Source: CAYPNF01 sp964411985
GTDB lineage: Bacteria; Verrucomicrobiota; Verrucomicrobiia; Limisphaerales; J093
Assembly: GCA_964411985.1 (NCBI GenBank)
Contig: CAYPNF010000022.1
Location: forward strand, 62,001-126,000
Length of the DNA: 64,000 nucleotides
Direction of reading: 5' to 3'
Under the pieces are notes generated by a model. It worked only from the letters and a program-made list of their open reading frames with translations. It had not been told where the DNA came from and ran no database searches. Below, piece by piece: positions 27,701 to 36,244 of the stretch. The number at the start of each line of letters is the position of its first letter. Within the stretch, counting starts at the first letter, position 1. Both the position numbers and the translations under genes were made by a program.

Positions 27701-30700
27701 GGGTATGAGGAAAAAGGGCATGTTTGCAGCTTCTTCAATCGCCCACCTCTGGCGAACCCAATGGCACTTCAGGTCAGCCATTCACTGCCGCTAAGCATCG
27801 CCCTAGCTGGAGAGGATCCTGACGAGGATCGCCTTACCTTCCAAATCACCGAACTGCCGAGTCACGGCACCCTGTCTGAGTTGGACACCACGACTGGCTA
27901 TTGCGTGTACCGGCCCCAGGAGGGCTATGAGGGGCAGGACCGCTTCCGTTATGTCGTGAACGACGGGTTTACGAACAGCGCTTCTGGAGAGGTGACTTTG
28001 CAGGTCTTGGAACCTCGGGCTGACCTAGCTCTGCTGGGCGTGGAGTCAACCCCTCAAAAGGTGGTGCTGGGTGACCTCTGGCGAGTCAACCTGATACTGA
28101 CAAACCGCGGACCCAATGCTGCTGCAGGCGCGGTAGTTCGAGACTCACTGCCCGGAGCCGTTCCACTCGCGGGCGTCATTGCGTCCCTGGGAGAGGTGAC
28201 TCAGGCGAGCGGTGAGCTGCTTTGGCGTCTGCCAGAGTTGCCGTCGGGGAGCAGTGCCTCACTTCAGATGGACTTCAACCCGGCAGAACCGGGCTCGTTC
28301 ACCAATTTCGCTGTCGTGGAGGCCCAGACGTTCGATACTGGGTTGCCCAATAATCGCGCCGCATCTGTGGCTGAGGTGAACAGACTTTGTGATCTGGTTG
28401 TATCCTCTGAATCCACTCCCACGTCGGCGCTCACAGGTCAGCCATTTAGTCTGATTTTTCTCGTCAGGAACCAAGGCCCCTCCGCCGCGACGGCTGTTTC
28501 GGTTGAGAGTATCTACTCTCCTGCTTTCCAATTGAAATCCTGGCCTGCCGCTTTGACGGTCGTAGACAATTCGCCGGGGAGATTTGCAGCCCTGCTTCCT
28601 GACCTGGCAAATGGAGAGGCAAGGGAAGTAATCTTGACCTTCGCGGGTGATCTGCCAGGCGAGTTCGCCCACCGCCTCAGCGGCTCGAGTCGTGAGTTTG
28701 ATGCCGATGCCATTAATAATGCACAATCAGGTAACTTCCTGGTGGCTCCGGCAACCGATCTCTCGGGTAGAGGAGAGGTTCTCACGGCTCAGATTGTGGC
28801 CGGTCGGCCTTTTGAGGTTGCGCTGGAACTGACCAACAGAGGACCCGTCGCGCTCACCGGCGGCCAATTAAACGTGGTCCTTCCGGCGGGAGTCGAACTC
28901 GTGGGGAGCAAGTCCGGTTCGGCTATCCTGCAGCAGCAGGGGAATGCCCTCACCTATGACCTGAGCGAACTGCCGGTCGGCGGTCAGTTCCGCAGTCAGT
29001 TGACCTTGAAGGCATCGGTGTACGGTCCCGTGCAGATCGCCTGGGAGGCCCACGGAGTCGAGGCCGAGTTGGCCCTGACGGACAACGCAGGTGCTCTGTC
29101 CCTGCAGGTTCTGCCACTGGCCGATTTGATGGTCCGAGGCGATTATTACCCCGTTCCGGCCGCCGTCGGGTTTGAGTGCGTCCTTACGTGGGTCGTCACC
29201 AACCAAGGCCCTTATCCCGCCCCTGCAGCCAAGTGGTCTGCCGCTTTGCCGAATCGTTTCGTGTTGACTCAATTGGCACCTGACCGCGGGAATGCGAGCT
29301 TGGATGGCCAGACGATGAATTGGGAGATCGGCGATATGGCGCCAGGGGAAGCCGCTTCGCTCCAGGTTCACGCAACTCCCGAGGAGTTGGGATTCTTCTC
29401 ATGGACCGGGGCAGTCAGTTCCAGCGCATTGGACGAGAGCGAAGCCAACAATGACGCCAGTTTTTCGGTTGAGGTCCGAGCTGCGGCGGATCTGGTTTTG
29501 CGTTGGGGAGTATCCCCAGGCGAAACAGTACCGGGCCAGTCTATTCATCAGAGGTTGGTGTTGACGAATAAGGGACCCTCTGCGGCCACCAGTGTGGTTG
29601 TGTCCAACTTCATAGGTTCCCTGGCGAGCGTTGCAGAAGCCCAACCCAACCAAGGAAGTGTTTCGGTCGAGAATGGAGTCCTCCTCTGGAACGTGGGGAC
29701 AATGGAAGCGGGATCCGAGGTCTTTGCTGAGTTGACGCTCCTGAGAGAGGAGCCAGGGCTTCAGTCCTGCCGCGCCATTGCGTTCTTAGGCGAGGCGGAT
29801 CCCCATCCGGCTGACAACGAGGCTACTGCGGTCACAAACGTCCGGCTGCAGGCAGAGGTGGCCTTAAGCCTGGGAACCTCCGCAAGCACGGTGTTTCGCG
29901 GTGAATCGGTAGAGTATTACCTGGAAGTCACAAACCAAGGACCTTACGCGGCAACTGAGTTGAGGATTACGGATCGTCTGCCCGCCGGATCTGAGATTCT
30001 CAGTGTTCAGCTGTCGCAGGGAGAGAGCCTTGTGGAGGGCACTTCGTTCGAGTGGAAAGTGGGTGTGCTACCGCCGACGCTGGTGGCGACGGCAAAGATT
30101 GTTGTTCGACTGAACGCCGAGGGGGAGATCTCCAATCTCGCCCGAGTGGATTTCCTCGAACGAGACTTGAACCCAGCCGATAACGAAGCTTCGATCTCGA
30201 CCACGGTGGTTCCACGAGCCGACGTTGAAGTGTTGGGCGGAGCGTTCATGGATCAGCCGCTGGGCAGTGCGTTTGGGTATGACCTGACGGTGACCAACGC
30301 TGGACCGAGTGCCGCCACGGATGTACTGATCGAGATCGCGCCCGAGGCCGGTCTGGATCTGCTGTCGCTGGCTTCCCCTGAAGGAAGCACCGAAATAATC
30401 GATAAGAGGGGAACGGTTCGGATCTCGAGACTCGAGGCGGGGATGGCGGTGAGGGTGCATTTGGAATCATCCGCACCCGGCGCAGGTCACTTCGCGTGCG
30501 TGGCTGTGGTGAGTGCGCTGGAGGTAGATCCTGTCTTGGAGAACAACCGACTTGAGCGTACGGTGAACGTGCGGGTTCCAACGGATCTCGCACTGTCCTG
30601 GTTGCCAGAGGAGAAGCCCGTCGTGGATGCCCTCCCGTTTCGCACGTCCCTGACAATCGTAAATCACGCGCCGCTCACCGCAAGTGGGGTTGTGCTGGAG

Positions 30701-33700
30701 GTCGCGGTTCCTTCGTCTCTTACCGTGCATGACGTCGAGGTGGTGCGTGGTGAGGCCAAGGTGAATGGGTCACAGATCCTTGTTTCCATAGGCGAAATGC
30801 TGACGGGAGAGCCACTCGTTGTAACCCTGATCCTGGAGGCTCCCGCGCCCGGCTTGGTAACCCTGACCGGCGCCGTAACATCGTCCGACCTTGAGTTGAC
30901 GATAGTAGATAACTCGGTTAGCCACGCGATTGAAGTCAGGCAGAGAGCGGAATTGGGATTGGTCATGGACGGATTGCAGTCGGAGCACCTGCTGGGCGTG
31001 TCCAGCCAAGTGTTTGTGGGAGTGACCAATGCAGGACCGTCAGCGGCACATAACGTTCGGATGACCGTGGGCTTCACCGGAGGACTGCAGCCGACCTCAT
31101 TCAGCGGTTCCGACGAAGTGCGGACGAATGAGATGAGCCAACTCGAGTTTCTCTGGCACCTACTCCCCACCGGCTCCCACACGTTTGTTACTTTGAACCT
31201 CGATGGGACCGGGGTTGGAGCGAGCGAGTTTGCCTGCCGCGTGGAAGCAACCGAAGCCGACCTTGACCTTTCCGACAACCATTTCCAGCAGAGCATCCAA
31301 GTCTTGCCTGCTGCCGATCTGGGGCTAGGCGTGTCGACCGATACTCCGAGCCTCATCACCGGCAGCGAGGTGCGGTGCGCTTTGCTGATTACCAACCAGG
31401 GACCTAGCGAGGCTTCTGGTGTGGTCGTGTCCGTGCCATTGCCCCCTCAGCTAAGTCTGATTTCAGTTGATGCGGAGCGAGGGAGTGTAGAGGAATCGCC
31501 AGGGTTAGTGCGGTTGGCATTAGGAGAGATGCCCCCAGGGAGCGTCTTGAGGGCAGAGTTGCGATTCCGCGCGAATGGCTCGGGGAACGTCCCCCTTAGG
31601 TTTCAGGCCGATTGTCTCCAAGGCGATCCTAAACCACAAGACAACCAGGCATTGGCAAGCCTCCTGATCAGGAATCAAGCGGACTTGGTCTTGCTCCCGG
31701 GCGCGCTGCCCGCCAGCACTCTTGCGGGTGTCGGGGAGCGATGGAACTTGGTTGTGAGCAACCTGGGCCCCCAAACGGCGGAACAGGTCCATGTCCTGAT
31801 CAACATCCCGGATTCCATCGAGCTGACGGTGGAATCGGTGTCCCAAGGAAGCGTGCAGCCCACCCATGAGCGCGTCGAGGTTGTTCTTGGGGACATCGCG
31901 GCGAACGGGGAGGCCAATCTCACGGTTTTGGTTCAAGCCTCCAGTGCGGGACGTTTCGAGATCGACGCGCAGCTCATCGCCTCCAGCCAGGAACTCGATG
32001 TTTCGAATAACGCCGCGAGAGCCAGTCTGACGGTGGTGGAGTCCGCTGATTTGTTGCTGACTGCCGCGATTGCCCCGGCTCCCGCTGGTTTGGGTGAGCT
32101 GTTCACCCTAACGCTGGCCGTCACCAATCAAGGCCCCTACGCGGCCGAGGGAGTCGTACTCCAGGACCATCTGCCTGCGTCCATCGAGTTAGTCTCGACG
32201 GAGCGATCGCAGGGTCAGGTCGTGGTGACAAACGGAATAGTGGAGTGGCAGGCGGGACGCATGGAAAAGCAAGCAGAGGCAAGGTGCACCCTGCACCTGA
32301 GGACGGCTCAGCTGGGAGTCTACACGAACTACGCCAGCCTCTTGGCTATCACTCCTGATGGCGCTCCAAGCAACAACCAAGCTACGAATGCATTTGAGGT
32401 GAGGCCAATGACTGACCTGGTCCTGTGGGAGTACATCGACGAGAGCGGAGTGGTACCAGGGACTCCTTTGGTGGCGACTTTCCTCGTCACCAACGCCGGA
32501 CCTTCTCGAGCCACGAGTGCCGTGCTCTCGGTGGACTGGTCACTCCCTTGCGAAATCTCGGCGGTCGATTTCCATCCGGGCAGTTTCACAACGACACCGC
32601 TGGGGGGCACCTTTCGGACTCCGCCCCTCGACGTGAACGGCATTTCCCTCATTCGTCTGGTCCTGCGCCCGAAACAGGCCGGTTGGCTGGTTTTTCGTAG
32701 TGTTGCCGCCTGCTATGAAGTGGATTCGAATCCCGCTAACAATACGGGCACTCGCAGCATGATTGCTGGTCCCCATGCCGATCTGGCGCTCGGCGTCGTG
32801 GATTATCCCAAGGTTGTGCATCAGGGAGAGGCTTTCACCAACGTCCTTCAAGCCGTGAACAAAGGTCCTGGGCTTGCTGAGGGGGTAAGACTCCGGCGTG
32901 CTGTTTCGGCGGGGGTAACCCTGGTTTCCGCATCCCTGGATGGTTCAATCCTGCCGGAGGATCCAGAGGGGGACCTGATTCTGCCCAACCTGCTCGCAGG
33001 TCAAAGTGTGACACTCCAACTTGTCATGAACTCAAAAGTGGCGCTCCAGTGCACGAACTCGCTGGATTTGCTGGGATATGTGATTGACCCAACTCGAGGC
33101 GATACTCACGCAGAATTGCTCACCTCTGTCCAACCGAGTGCAGACGTGTCGGTCGCGGTGCGCGAGGTCCCTGCCAGAGCCTATCTGAATCGTCCCTGGG
33201 CTTACGAGTTTGTAGTGACAAACGAAGGTCCCGGGTCGGCTGTGGATGTTCGAGTGACCAACTCGCTTCCACAGGGCTTCACCTCTGAAACGGTGGTGGC
33301 GTCCCAGGGTGTCTCGCAGTTGGTGGACGGTTTCCTGTTGATTTCGCTGGGCGAGCTCAAGCGAGGTGCTAGTTGCACGGTCAAAGTCACCGGCCGCTCT
33401 GCGCTTCCCGGTCTTACCCCCATCGGTCTACAGGTTGCCAGCCCCACCTTCGATCCTCTCCCAGGCAACAATCGCGCGTCCGCCCAAACCACGCTTCTCG
33501 TCGATGCAGATCTAGCTCTGACCCTGCGGCCTTCCTCTCGGGGTACGGGGGTGGGTTTGACCAACAATTTCGAACTCAGGCTCGAAAACCTGGGTCCCGA
33601 CGATGCGCGGAGCGTCAACATCATGCTGAACCTTCCTCTCGGGGCTGAGCTAACAGGAGTCACCTCCGTCGAGGGAGCTGTCGTGCTTCCCGGCGCCGGG

Positions 33701-34813
33701 GGATTGACTGCGGAGTTTCCGATTCTCAAGGTCGGAGCCCCCGCGGTCTTGGAGTTCTCGCTCCGATGCCAGCAGGAGGGCGCACTTACTCTCTCGGCTG
33801 ATGTCATCGCCTCGAGCGACGACCCGGACTTGCTCAACAACCACGCCGAGGCTGTGCTGACCGTCTTGCCAGCCGTGGATCTGGTGGTAGAGCAGTCTGT
33901 GGAGGCCGATAGCGCGATTGTGGGGGAAACGCTCGTCTTTGTGAGCAAGGTGATGAATGCGGGACCCCAGGCCGCCGATCACGTTGTCTTGACCAGTGCG
34001 CTGCCTCCCGGTTTTATCGTCAAGGGCACTTCCCCAAGGGAAGGTAGTTCGATTCTGCCGGATGGCAGCGTGATGTTCTTGCTTGGTAGGCTGGATGCCG
34101 ACCAGTCCTCCGAGGTGCGTGTCGATGGGATGTTCACCTCCGCTGGCACTTATCAAAGCCGAGCTGTTGTTTCTTCTCGCGGCTTCGATGTCCAGGCCGC
34201 CAACAACACCTCCGAAGTGGGATTCCGCGCCTATGAGGAAGCGGATTTGGATCTCAGTTTTGAGGCTGCGCCTCGCTTAGCCACGGTCCACGGGCCACAG
34301 TCCATTCGCTTCGTCATTGCCAACTCGGGAAGTGCCGTCCTACCGGGTGCAGAGGCCACTTTGTCGTTCCCAACCTCTTGGAGGCTTGGGACGACCCACG
34401 CAACGGAGGGAACACTATCCCCAGATGAGTCTGTTATCCAGTGGAGGGTGGGGGATCTCGCGGGAGCCGCCAAAGCCGAGCTCATGGTGACAGTCTATCC
34501 TGAGCAAGTTGGGTTGTTCACTTATCAAGCGACGGTCGTGTCGCCTGCCCTCAGAGGCTCCAACCCGCATCGCCTTGCCCAGGAGTCGGTCGAGATCATC
34601 GGTTCCCCCATACTGAGTCTCCAGAGGAGCGGGAGCCGGGTGATCCTAACCTGGCCATCGGCCGTCAACGACTGCACGTTGGAATCCACAGATGACCTTC
34701 TTGCAGGCGTTTGGATCGAGAACCGGGCGGCCCGCGTGATTACGGGAGACGAGGTTTCCGTGACCTTGAAACCAGCGGGAGATAACCGGTTCTTCCGCTT
34801 GCGCAGGCCATAG
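24776..34813 (+). CDS. Giant secreted subtilase with P-domain and 18 tandem DUF11-type repeats
   Basis: About 3345 aa from ATG 24776; ATG 24698, overlapping the MFS stop, is an alternative. A hydrophobic leader ends near PPCTAHAEG. The S8 domain has an intact triad: Asp279 in AGVWDIGLADGG, His308 in RPHATHVASILG and Ser502 in GTSMATPAVCGAAALL. It is followed by a C-terminal beta region (VKVTLTWDDPAAAENARV), a proprotein-convertase-like P-domain (LAGAWKLRVIDAAADDAGS), one cadherin-like repeat (GEDPDEDRLTFQITE) and then 18 repeats of ~122 residues with N-x-GP-x-A-A signatures (for example VTNQGPYAATEL). The protein closes with the shared module ending RFFRLRRP. The repeats probably project the protease from the surface or mediate adhesion. 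Confidence 0.88.
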   Translation: MHRILFCFMIGLRIQPWIGLASCGLFLLCKPPCTAHAEGEPSRSSRMPIQPRTGVALHSPASPLPVVRLKSEEFVGLGSPFSNYEQALSDGQGSRVHVLLQVTQIPNRETQEKLRSLGIQLLDYIPDRTYFASLPRGLQEGVFSDASISWIGKVLPEDKAPARILEAGFGAWATQADGAVKLTVLVFSDVSSSEMELKFREIGAQSLVEPGVSGSRWIIRIVPNALSKLLQLDGVRWVEEVSPPPTEMLDGLRTNIQTHLVQAAPYGLSGSGVHAGVWDIGLADGGHPDFAGRLTQVNTNSPNGVRPHATHVASILGGDGADSVASGGYDRQWRGVAPGILLFSYDNLDEIAEIAQASRDHHVVLSQNSWGVTIDSFFGNCSMFGDYSADSAAYDRVVASGTGDRVSVFFAAGNSRKDPTNTTGCVTGSYGNVGPPASAKNVITVGAVYSDQDRMPLFSSWGPVDDGRIKPEIVAPGAELLGDGGIMAAAPGRAYRVAMGTSMATPAVCGAAALLVEDYRRLFLGQDPLPAVVRGLLLHSARDLVAGDPGFQPGPDYASGYGLLQVKEAVDQLRSGGVLVGEVAHHQTNRYVLRVPPGSASVKVTLTWDDPAAAENARVALVNDLDLVITDPLGRQHFPWTLDPANPSRPAIRTKEDHLNIVEQVVADGNVEPGEWLVSVRGYNVPVGTAQSFALVLTPASVPAFPNIHVLAADLEDTSEGNGDGWLDPGETIHAWVRLSVADGPVAREVPSTLSCENPEVAMVGGESFYSELAPGTVATNALAFRFRIGRAVPCGTILTFHQQVRFDGYPVDRQFTCVVGRPATLNSGVVDLAGNPSAEAIPDNGVLESVVDVAHPGLVTDTRVAVRIHHAWIADVGLELVHPDGERILLAKANTVTGQDLGVGDCGLEVLQTVFSDAASGPLAGAIAPYAGEYRPERSFTNLQGKPLAGAWKLRVIDAAADDAGSLLCWKLQIGYEEKGHVCSFFNRPPLANPMALQVSHSLPLSIALAGEDPDEDRLTFQITELPSHGTLSELDTTTGYCVYRPQEGYEGQDRFRYVVNDGFTNSASGEVTLQVLEPRADLALLGVESTPQKVVLGDLWRVNLILTNRGPNAAAGAVVRDSLPGAVPLAGVIASLGEVTQASGELLWRLPELPSGSSASLQMDFNPAEPGSFTNFAVVEAQTFDTGLPNNRAASVAEVNRLCDLVVSSESTPTSALTGQPFSLIFLVRNQGPSAATAVSVESIYSPAFQLKSWPAALTVVDNSPGRFAALLPDLANGEAREVILTFAGDLPGEFAHRLSGSSREFDADAINNAQSGNFLVAPATDLSGRGEVLTAQIVAGRPFEVALELTNRGPVALTGGQLNVVLPAGVELVGSKSGSAILQQQGNALTYDLSELPVGGQFRSQLTLKASVYGPVQIAWEAHGVEAELALTDNAGALSLQVLPLADLMVRGDYYPVPAAVGFECVLTWVVTNQGPYPAPAAKWSAALPNRFVLTQLAPDRGNASLDGQTMNWEIGDMAPGEAASLQVHATPEELGFFSWTGAVSSSALDESEANNDASFSVEVRAAADLVLRWGVSPGETVPGQSIHQRLVLTNKGPSAATSVVVSNFIGSLASVAEAQPNQGSVSVENGVLLWNVGTMEAGSEVFAELTLLREEPGLQSCRAIAFLGEADPHPADNEATAVTNVRLQAEVALSLGTSASTVFRGESVEYYLEVTNQGPYAATELRITDRLPAGSEILSVQLSQGESLVEGTSFEWKVGVLPPTLVATAKIVVRLNAEGEISNLARVDFLERDLNPADNEASISTTVVPRADVEVLGGAFMDQPLGSAFGYDLTVTNAGPSAATDVLIEIAPEAGLDLLSLASPEGSTEIIDKRGTVRISRLEAGMAVRVHLESSAPGAGHFACVAVVSALEVDPVLENNRLERTVNVRVPTDLALSWLPEEKPVVDALPFRTSLTIVNHAPLTASGVVLEVAVPSSLTVHDVEVVRGEAKVNGSQILVSIGEMLTGEPLVVTLILEAPAPGLVTLTGAVTSSDLELTIVDNSVSHAIEVRQRAELGLVMDGLQSEHLLGVSSQVFVGVTNAGPSAAHNVRMTVGFTGGLQPTSFSGSDEVRTNEMSQLEFLWHLLPTGSHTFVTLNLDGTGVGASEFACRVEATEADLDLSDNHFQQSIQVLPAADLGLGVSTDTPSLITGSEVRCALLITNQGPSEASGVVVSVPLPPQLSLISVDAERGSVEESPGLVRLALGEMPPGSVLRAELRFRANGSGNVPLRFQADCLQGDPKPQDNQALASLLIRNQADLVLLPGALPASTLAGVGERWNLVVSNLGPQTAEQVHVLINIPDSIELTVESVSQGSVQPTHERVEVVLGDIAANGEANLTVLVQASSAGRFEIDAQLIASSQELDVSNNAARASLTVVESADLLLTAAIAPAPAGLGELFTLTLAVTNQGPYAAEGVVLQDHLPASIELVSTERSQGQVVVTNGIVEWQAGRMEKQAEARCTLHLRTAQLGVYTNYASLLAITPDGAPSNNQATNAFEVRPMTDLVLWEYIDESGVVPGTPLVATFLVTNAGPSRATSAVLSVDWSLPCEISAVDFHPGSFTTTPLGGTFRTPPLDVNGISLIRLVLRPKQAGWLVFRSVAACYEVDSNPANNTGTRSMIAGPHADLALGVVDYPKVVHQGEAFTNVLQAVNKGPGLAEGVRLRRAVSAGVTLVSASLDGSILPEDPEGDLILPNLLAGQSVTLQLVMNSKVALQCTNSLDLLGYVIDPTRGDTHAELLTSVQPSADVSVAVREVPARAYLNRPWAYEFVVTNEGPGSAVDVRVTNSLPQGFTSETVVASQGVSQLVDGFLLISLGELKRGASCTVKVTGRSALPGLTPIGLQVASPTFDPLPGNNRASAQTTLLVDADLALTLRPSSRGTGVGLTNNFELRLENLGPDDARSVNIMLNLPLGAELTGVTSVEGAVVLPGAGGLTAEFPILKVGAPAVLEFSLRCQQEGALTLSADVIASSDDPDLLNNHAEAVLTVLPAVDLVVEQSVEADSAIVGETLVFVSKVMNAGPQAADHVVLTSALPPGFIVKGTSPREGSSILPDGSVMFLLGRLDADQSSEVRVDGMFTSAGTYQSRAVVSSRGFDVQAANNTSEVGFRAYEEADLDLSFEAAPRLATVHGPQSIRFVIANSGSAVLPGAEATLSFPTSWRLGTTHATEGTLSPDESVIQWRVGDLAGAAKAELMVTVYPEQVGLFTYQATVVSPALRGSNPHRLAQESVEIIGSPILSLQRSGSRVILTWPSAVNDCTLESTDDLLAGVWIENRAARVITGDEVSVTLKPAGDNRFFRLRRP
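28017..34600 (+). repeat. 18 tandem DUF11-type repeats within the giant subtilase gene
   Basis: Each unit is about 366 bp (~122 aa). It begins [A/T/V]-[D/E]-[LV], has a central [V/I/L]-x-N-x-G-P-x-x-A motif, and ends with a D-x-x-x-x-N-N-type turn. Counted starts include RADLALLGVES, CDLVVSSEST, TDLSGRGEVL, ADLMVRGDYY, ADLVLRWGVS, AEVALSLGTS, ADVEVLGGAF and so on to ADLDLSFEAA. The units are diverged at protein level and not nucleotide-identical, so the array is old rather than freshly expanded. Confidence 0.85.
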
Positions 34814-34987
34814 GGCAAAGAGACTCCAGGGGGATGGGTCGTTGTGTCACTTTCGCAGCCTTCTCATCCACTGCCTCCAGGGAATTACCGGAGGCTAATG
34901 TGCAGGTAAACGCACACTTGCTATTCCGCTTGGGATTTAGTAAAGACTATTCAAGATTAACGCACTTATTCTACAACCCAATTCAGT
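34814..34987. other. Leader region of the pseudopilin-like gene
   Basis: About 170 AT-richer bases (for example TTAACGCACTTATTCTACAACC) between the giant protease gene and the pseudopilin gene. It is likely to carry that gene's promoter. No clear terminator is visible. Confidence 0.3.
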
Positions 34988-35746
34988 ATGAGCCAAAGAA
35001 TCGACGAAAATGCAAGTAGATCAGACGGCAAAGGAAGCTCTGCTTTTACTCTGATCGAGTTGCTGGTGGTGATCGCCATCATTGCCATTTTAGCGGGAAT
35101 GTTGCTGCCAGCACTGGCCAAAGCCAAAGAGAAGAGCCTTCGCACGTTCTGCACCAACAACAACAAGCAATTAGGCTTGGCGATGTTGATGTATTGCCAG
35201 GACAACCGCGACCAGATGCCCTGGCCAAACTGGGGTGTGGATGCGACGCATCCGGGTTGGCTCTATTTGGACAAAGCAGGCGCTCCTCCCAATCCGGATC
35301 GCACCAACGATTGGACGAACATCACCGCCGGCGTCTATTACCCGTTCGTCACGGAGCGTAAGATTTATCGTTGCCCCGTTGACAAGACCAATACCGCCTT
35401 CTTCCGAGGCCGAGCGAACAAGGTCAGCACCTACATCATGAATGGAGCGGTTTGTGGTTACGGAGCTCTGACCGGTGGCAAAACTTACAAGATCTCCTCC
35501 TTTAACCCGGGTGCATACTCGAACTGGGAGCCCGACGAGAAACTCGGCGGCATCGGTTCATTCGCCTACAACGATGCGAGCAGTTTCCCTGATCGTAACG
35601 AGGGTGTTGGACGGTTCCATGTCAAGGGTGCCGTCATTCTTGCCTTTGCTGGGCACGTGGAATTCATCACCTTCCAACAGTTCCAGCGGGAGCAAAACCA
35701 GAAGCCTGGCATGCTCTGGTGTACCCCCACCGCCACGGGCCAATAG
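34988..35746 (+). CDS. Type II secretion/prepilin-type protein (DUF1559-like, H-X9-DG type)
   Basis: A 252-aa pseudopilin-like protein. The class III leader is visible: a charged N-terminus, then the cleavage site region SSA|FTLIELLVVIAIIAILAGM with Glu at +5, and a hydrophobic helix. The mature part has RTFCTNNNKQLGLAMLMY and, near the C-terminus, GAVILAFAGHVEF, a degenerate form of the H-x9-DGH motif of this family. Large families of such proteins are a hallmark of Verrucomicrobiota, Planctomycetota and Lentisphaerota. They are thought to be processed by prepilin peptidase, but their function is unknown. Confidence 0.9.
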   Translation: MSQRIDENASRSDGKGSSAFTLIELLVVIAIIAILAGMLLPALAKAKEKSLRTFCTNNNKQLGLAMLMYCQDNRDQMPWPNWGVDATHPGWLYLDKAGAPPNPDRTNDWTNITAGVYYPFVTERKIYRCPVDKTNTAFFRGRANKVSTYIMNGAVCGYGALTGGKTYKISSFNPGAYSNWEPDEKLGGIGSFAYNDASSFPDRNEGVGRFHVKGAVILAFAGHVEFITFQQFQREQNQKPGMLWCTPTATGQ

Positions 35747-35783
35747 CCGCCCGCAGCCTAGGCCTATTCTCTAACAACTCGTT

Positions 35784-36134
35784 ATGCTACGGGTTCTCTC
35801 ACTCTACGCGTTGCTGCTGTCGGGTCTTGTCCTGACCGGATGTTCCAGCAAGCCCGACTCCCTAAGTGCCAAATATTCCAAGCAGTTCAGCTCGGCGGAC
35901 CCCGAGACTAAGGCGCTCTGGTCGGTCGTTGTTTCTGCCACCAAGACGAATGGCTACCTGCAGGCAATGGTAGCGCTCCAAGGGCTGCGGGCCAGGGATC
36001 TCACGCCCGACCAGGACAAGGCAGTCTACGACACCTTGACCTCGCTCAACGCCCAGCTCGTCGCCAAGGCGGAAAAAGGCGATCCGGTGGCGAAGCAGAC
36101 TCTTTCCGACCTGCGCCAGAGCCAAAGACGCTAA
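35784..36134 (+). CDS. Small lipoprotein
   Basis: A 116-aa protein with a lipoprotein leader MLRVLSLYALLLSGLVLTGC; the Cys is residue 20 and the lipobox reads LTGC. The mature part is short, helical and charged, with QAMVALQGLRARDLTPDQDK, and I recognise no domain. It follows the pseudopilin gene by 37 bp and precedes a rho-independent terminator at 36170, so the two are probably co-transcribed. Confidence 0.75.
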   Translation: MLRVLSLYALLLSGLVLTGCSSKPDSLSAKYSKQFSSADPETKALWSVVVSATKTNGYLQAMVALQGLRARDLTPDQDKAVYDTLTSLNAQLVAKAEKGDPVAKQTLSDLRQSQRR

Positions 36135-36169
36135 CTTTCTGGAACTGAATTTGGCTCTGATTCTACGTC

Positions 36170-36208
36170 AGGCCCTCCCGCTTCGGCTGGAGGGTCTGTT
36201 TCATTTTG
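36170..36208 (+). terminator. Rho-independent terminator after the small lipoprotein gene
   Basis: CAGGCCCTCC (36170-36179) pairs with GGAGGGTCTG (36190-36199) with one G-T wobble, followed by TTTCATTTT. It separates the lipoprotein gene from ribBA. No FMN-riboswitch signature is present in the remaining ribBA leader. Confidence 0.75.
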
Positions 36209-36244
36209 CTGGTGCCACAGTCTAAGCCCACTAAACTCTTGCCG

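Noticed and set aside
28017..34600. CRISPR array or recent nucleotide-level tandem duplication
   Set aside because: The periodicity is ~366 bp of coding sequence with strong divergence between units, so it is a protein repeat array.
36135..36244. FMN riboswitch upstream of ribBA
   Set aside because: The interval holds a terminator hairpin, and none of the FMN aptamer's conserved strings is present.
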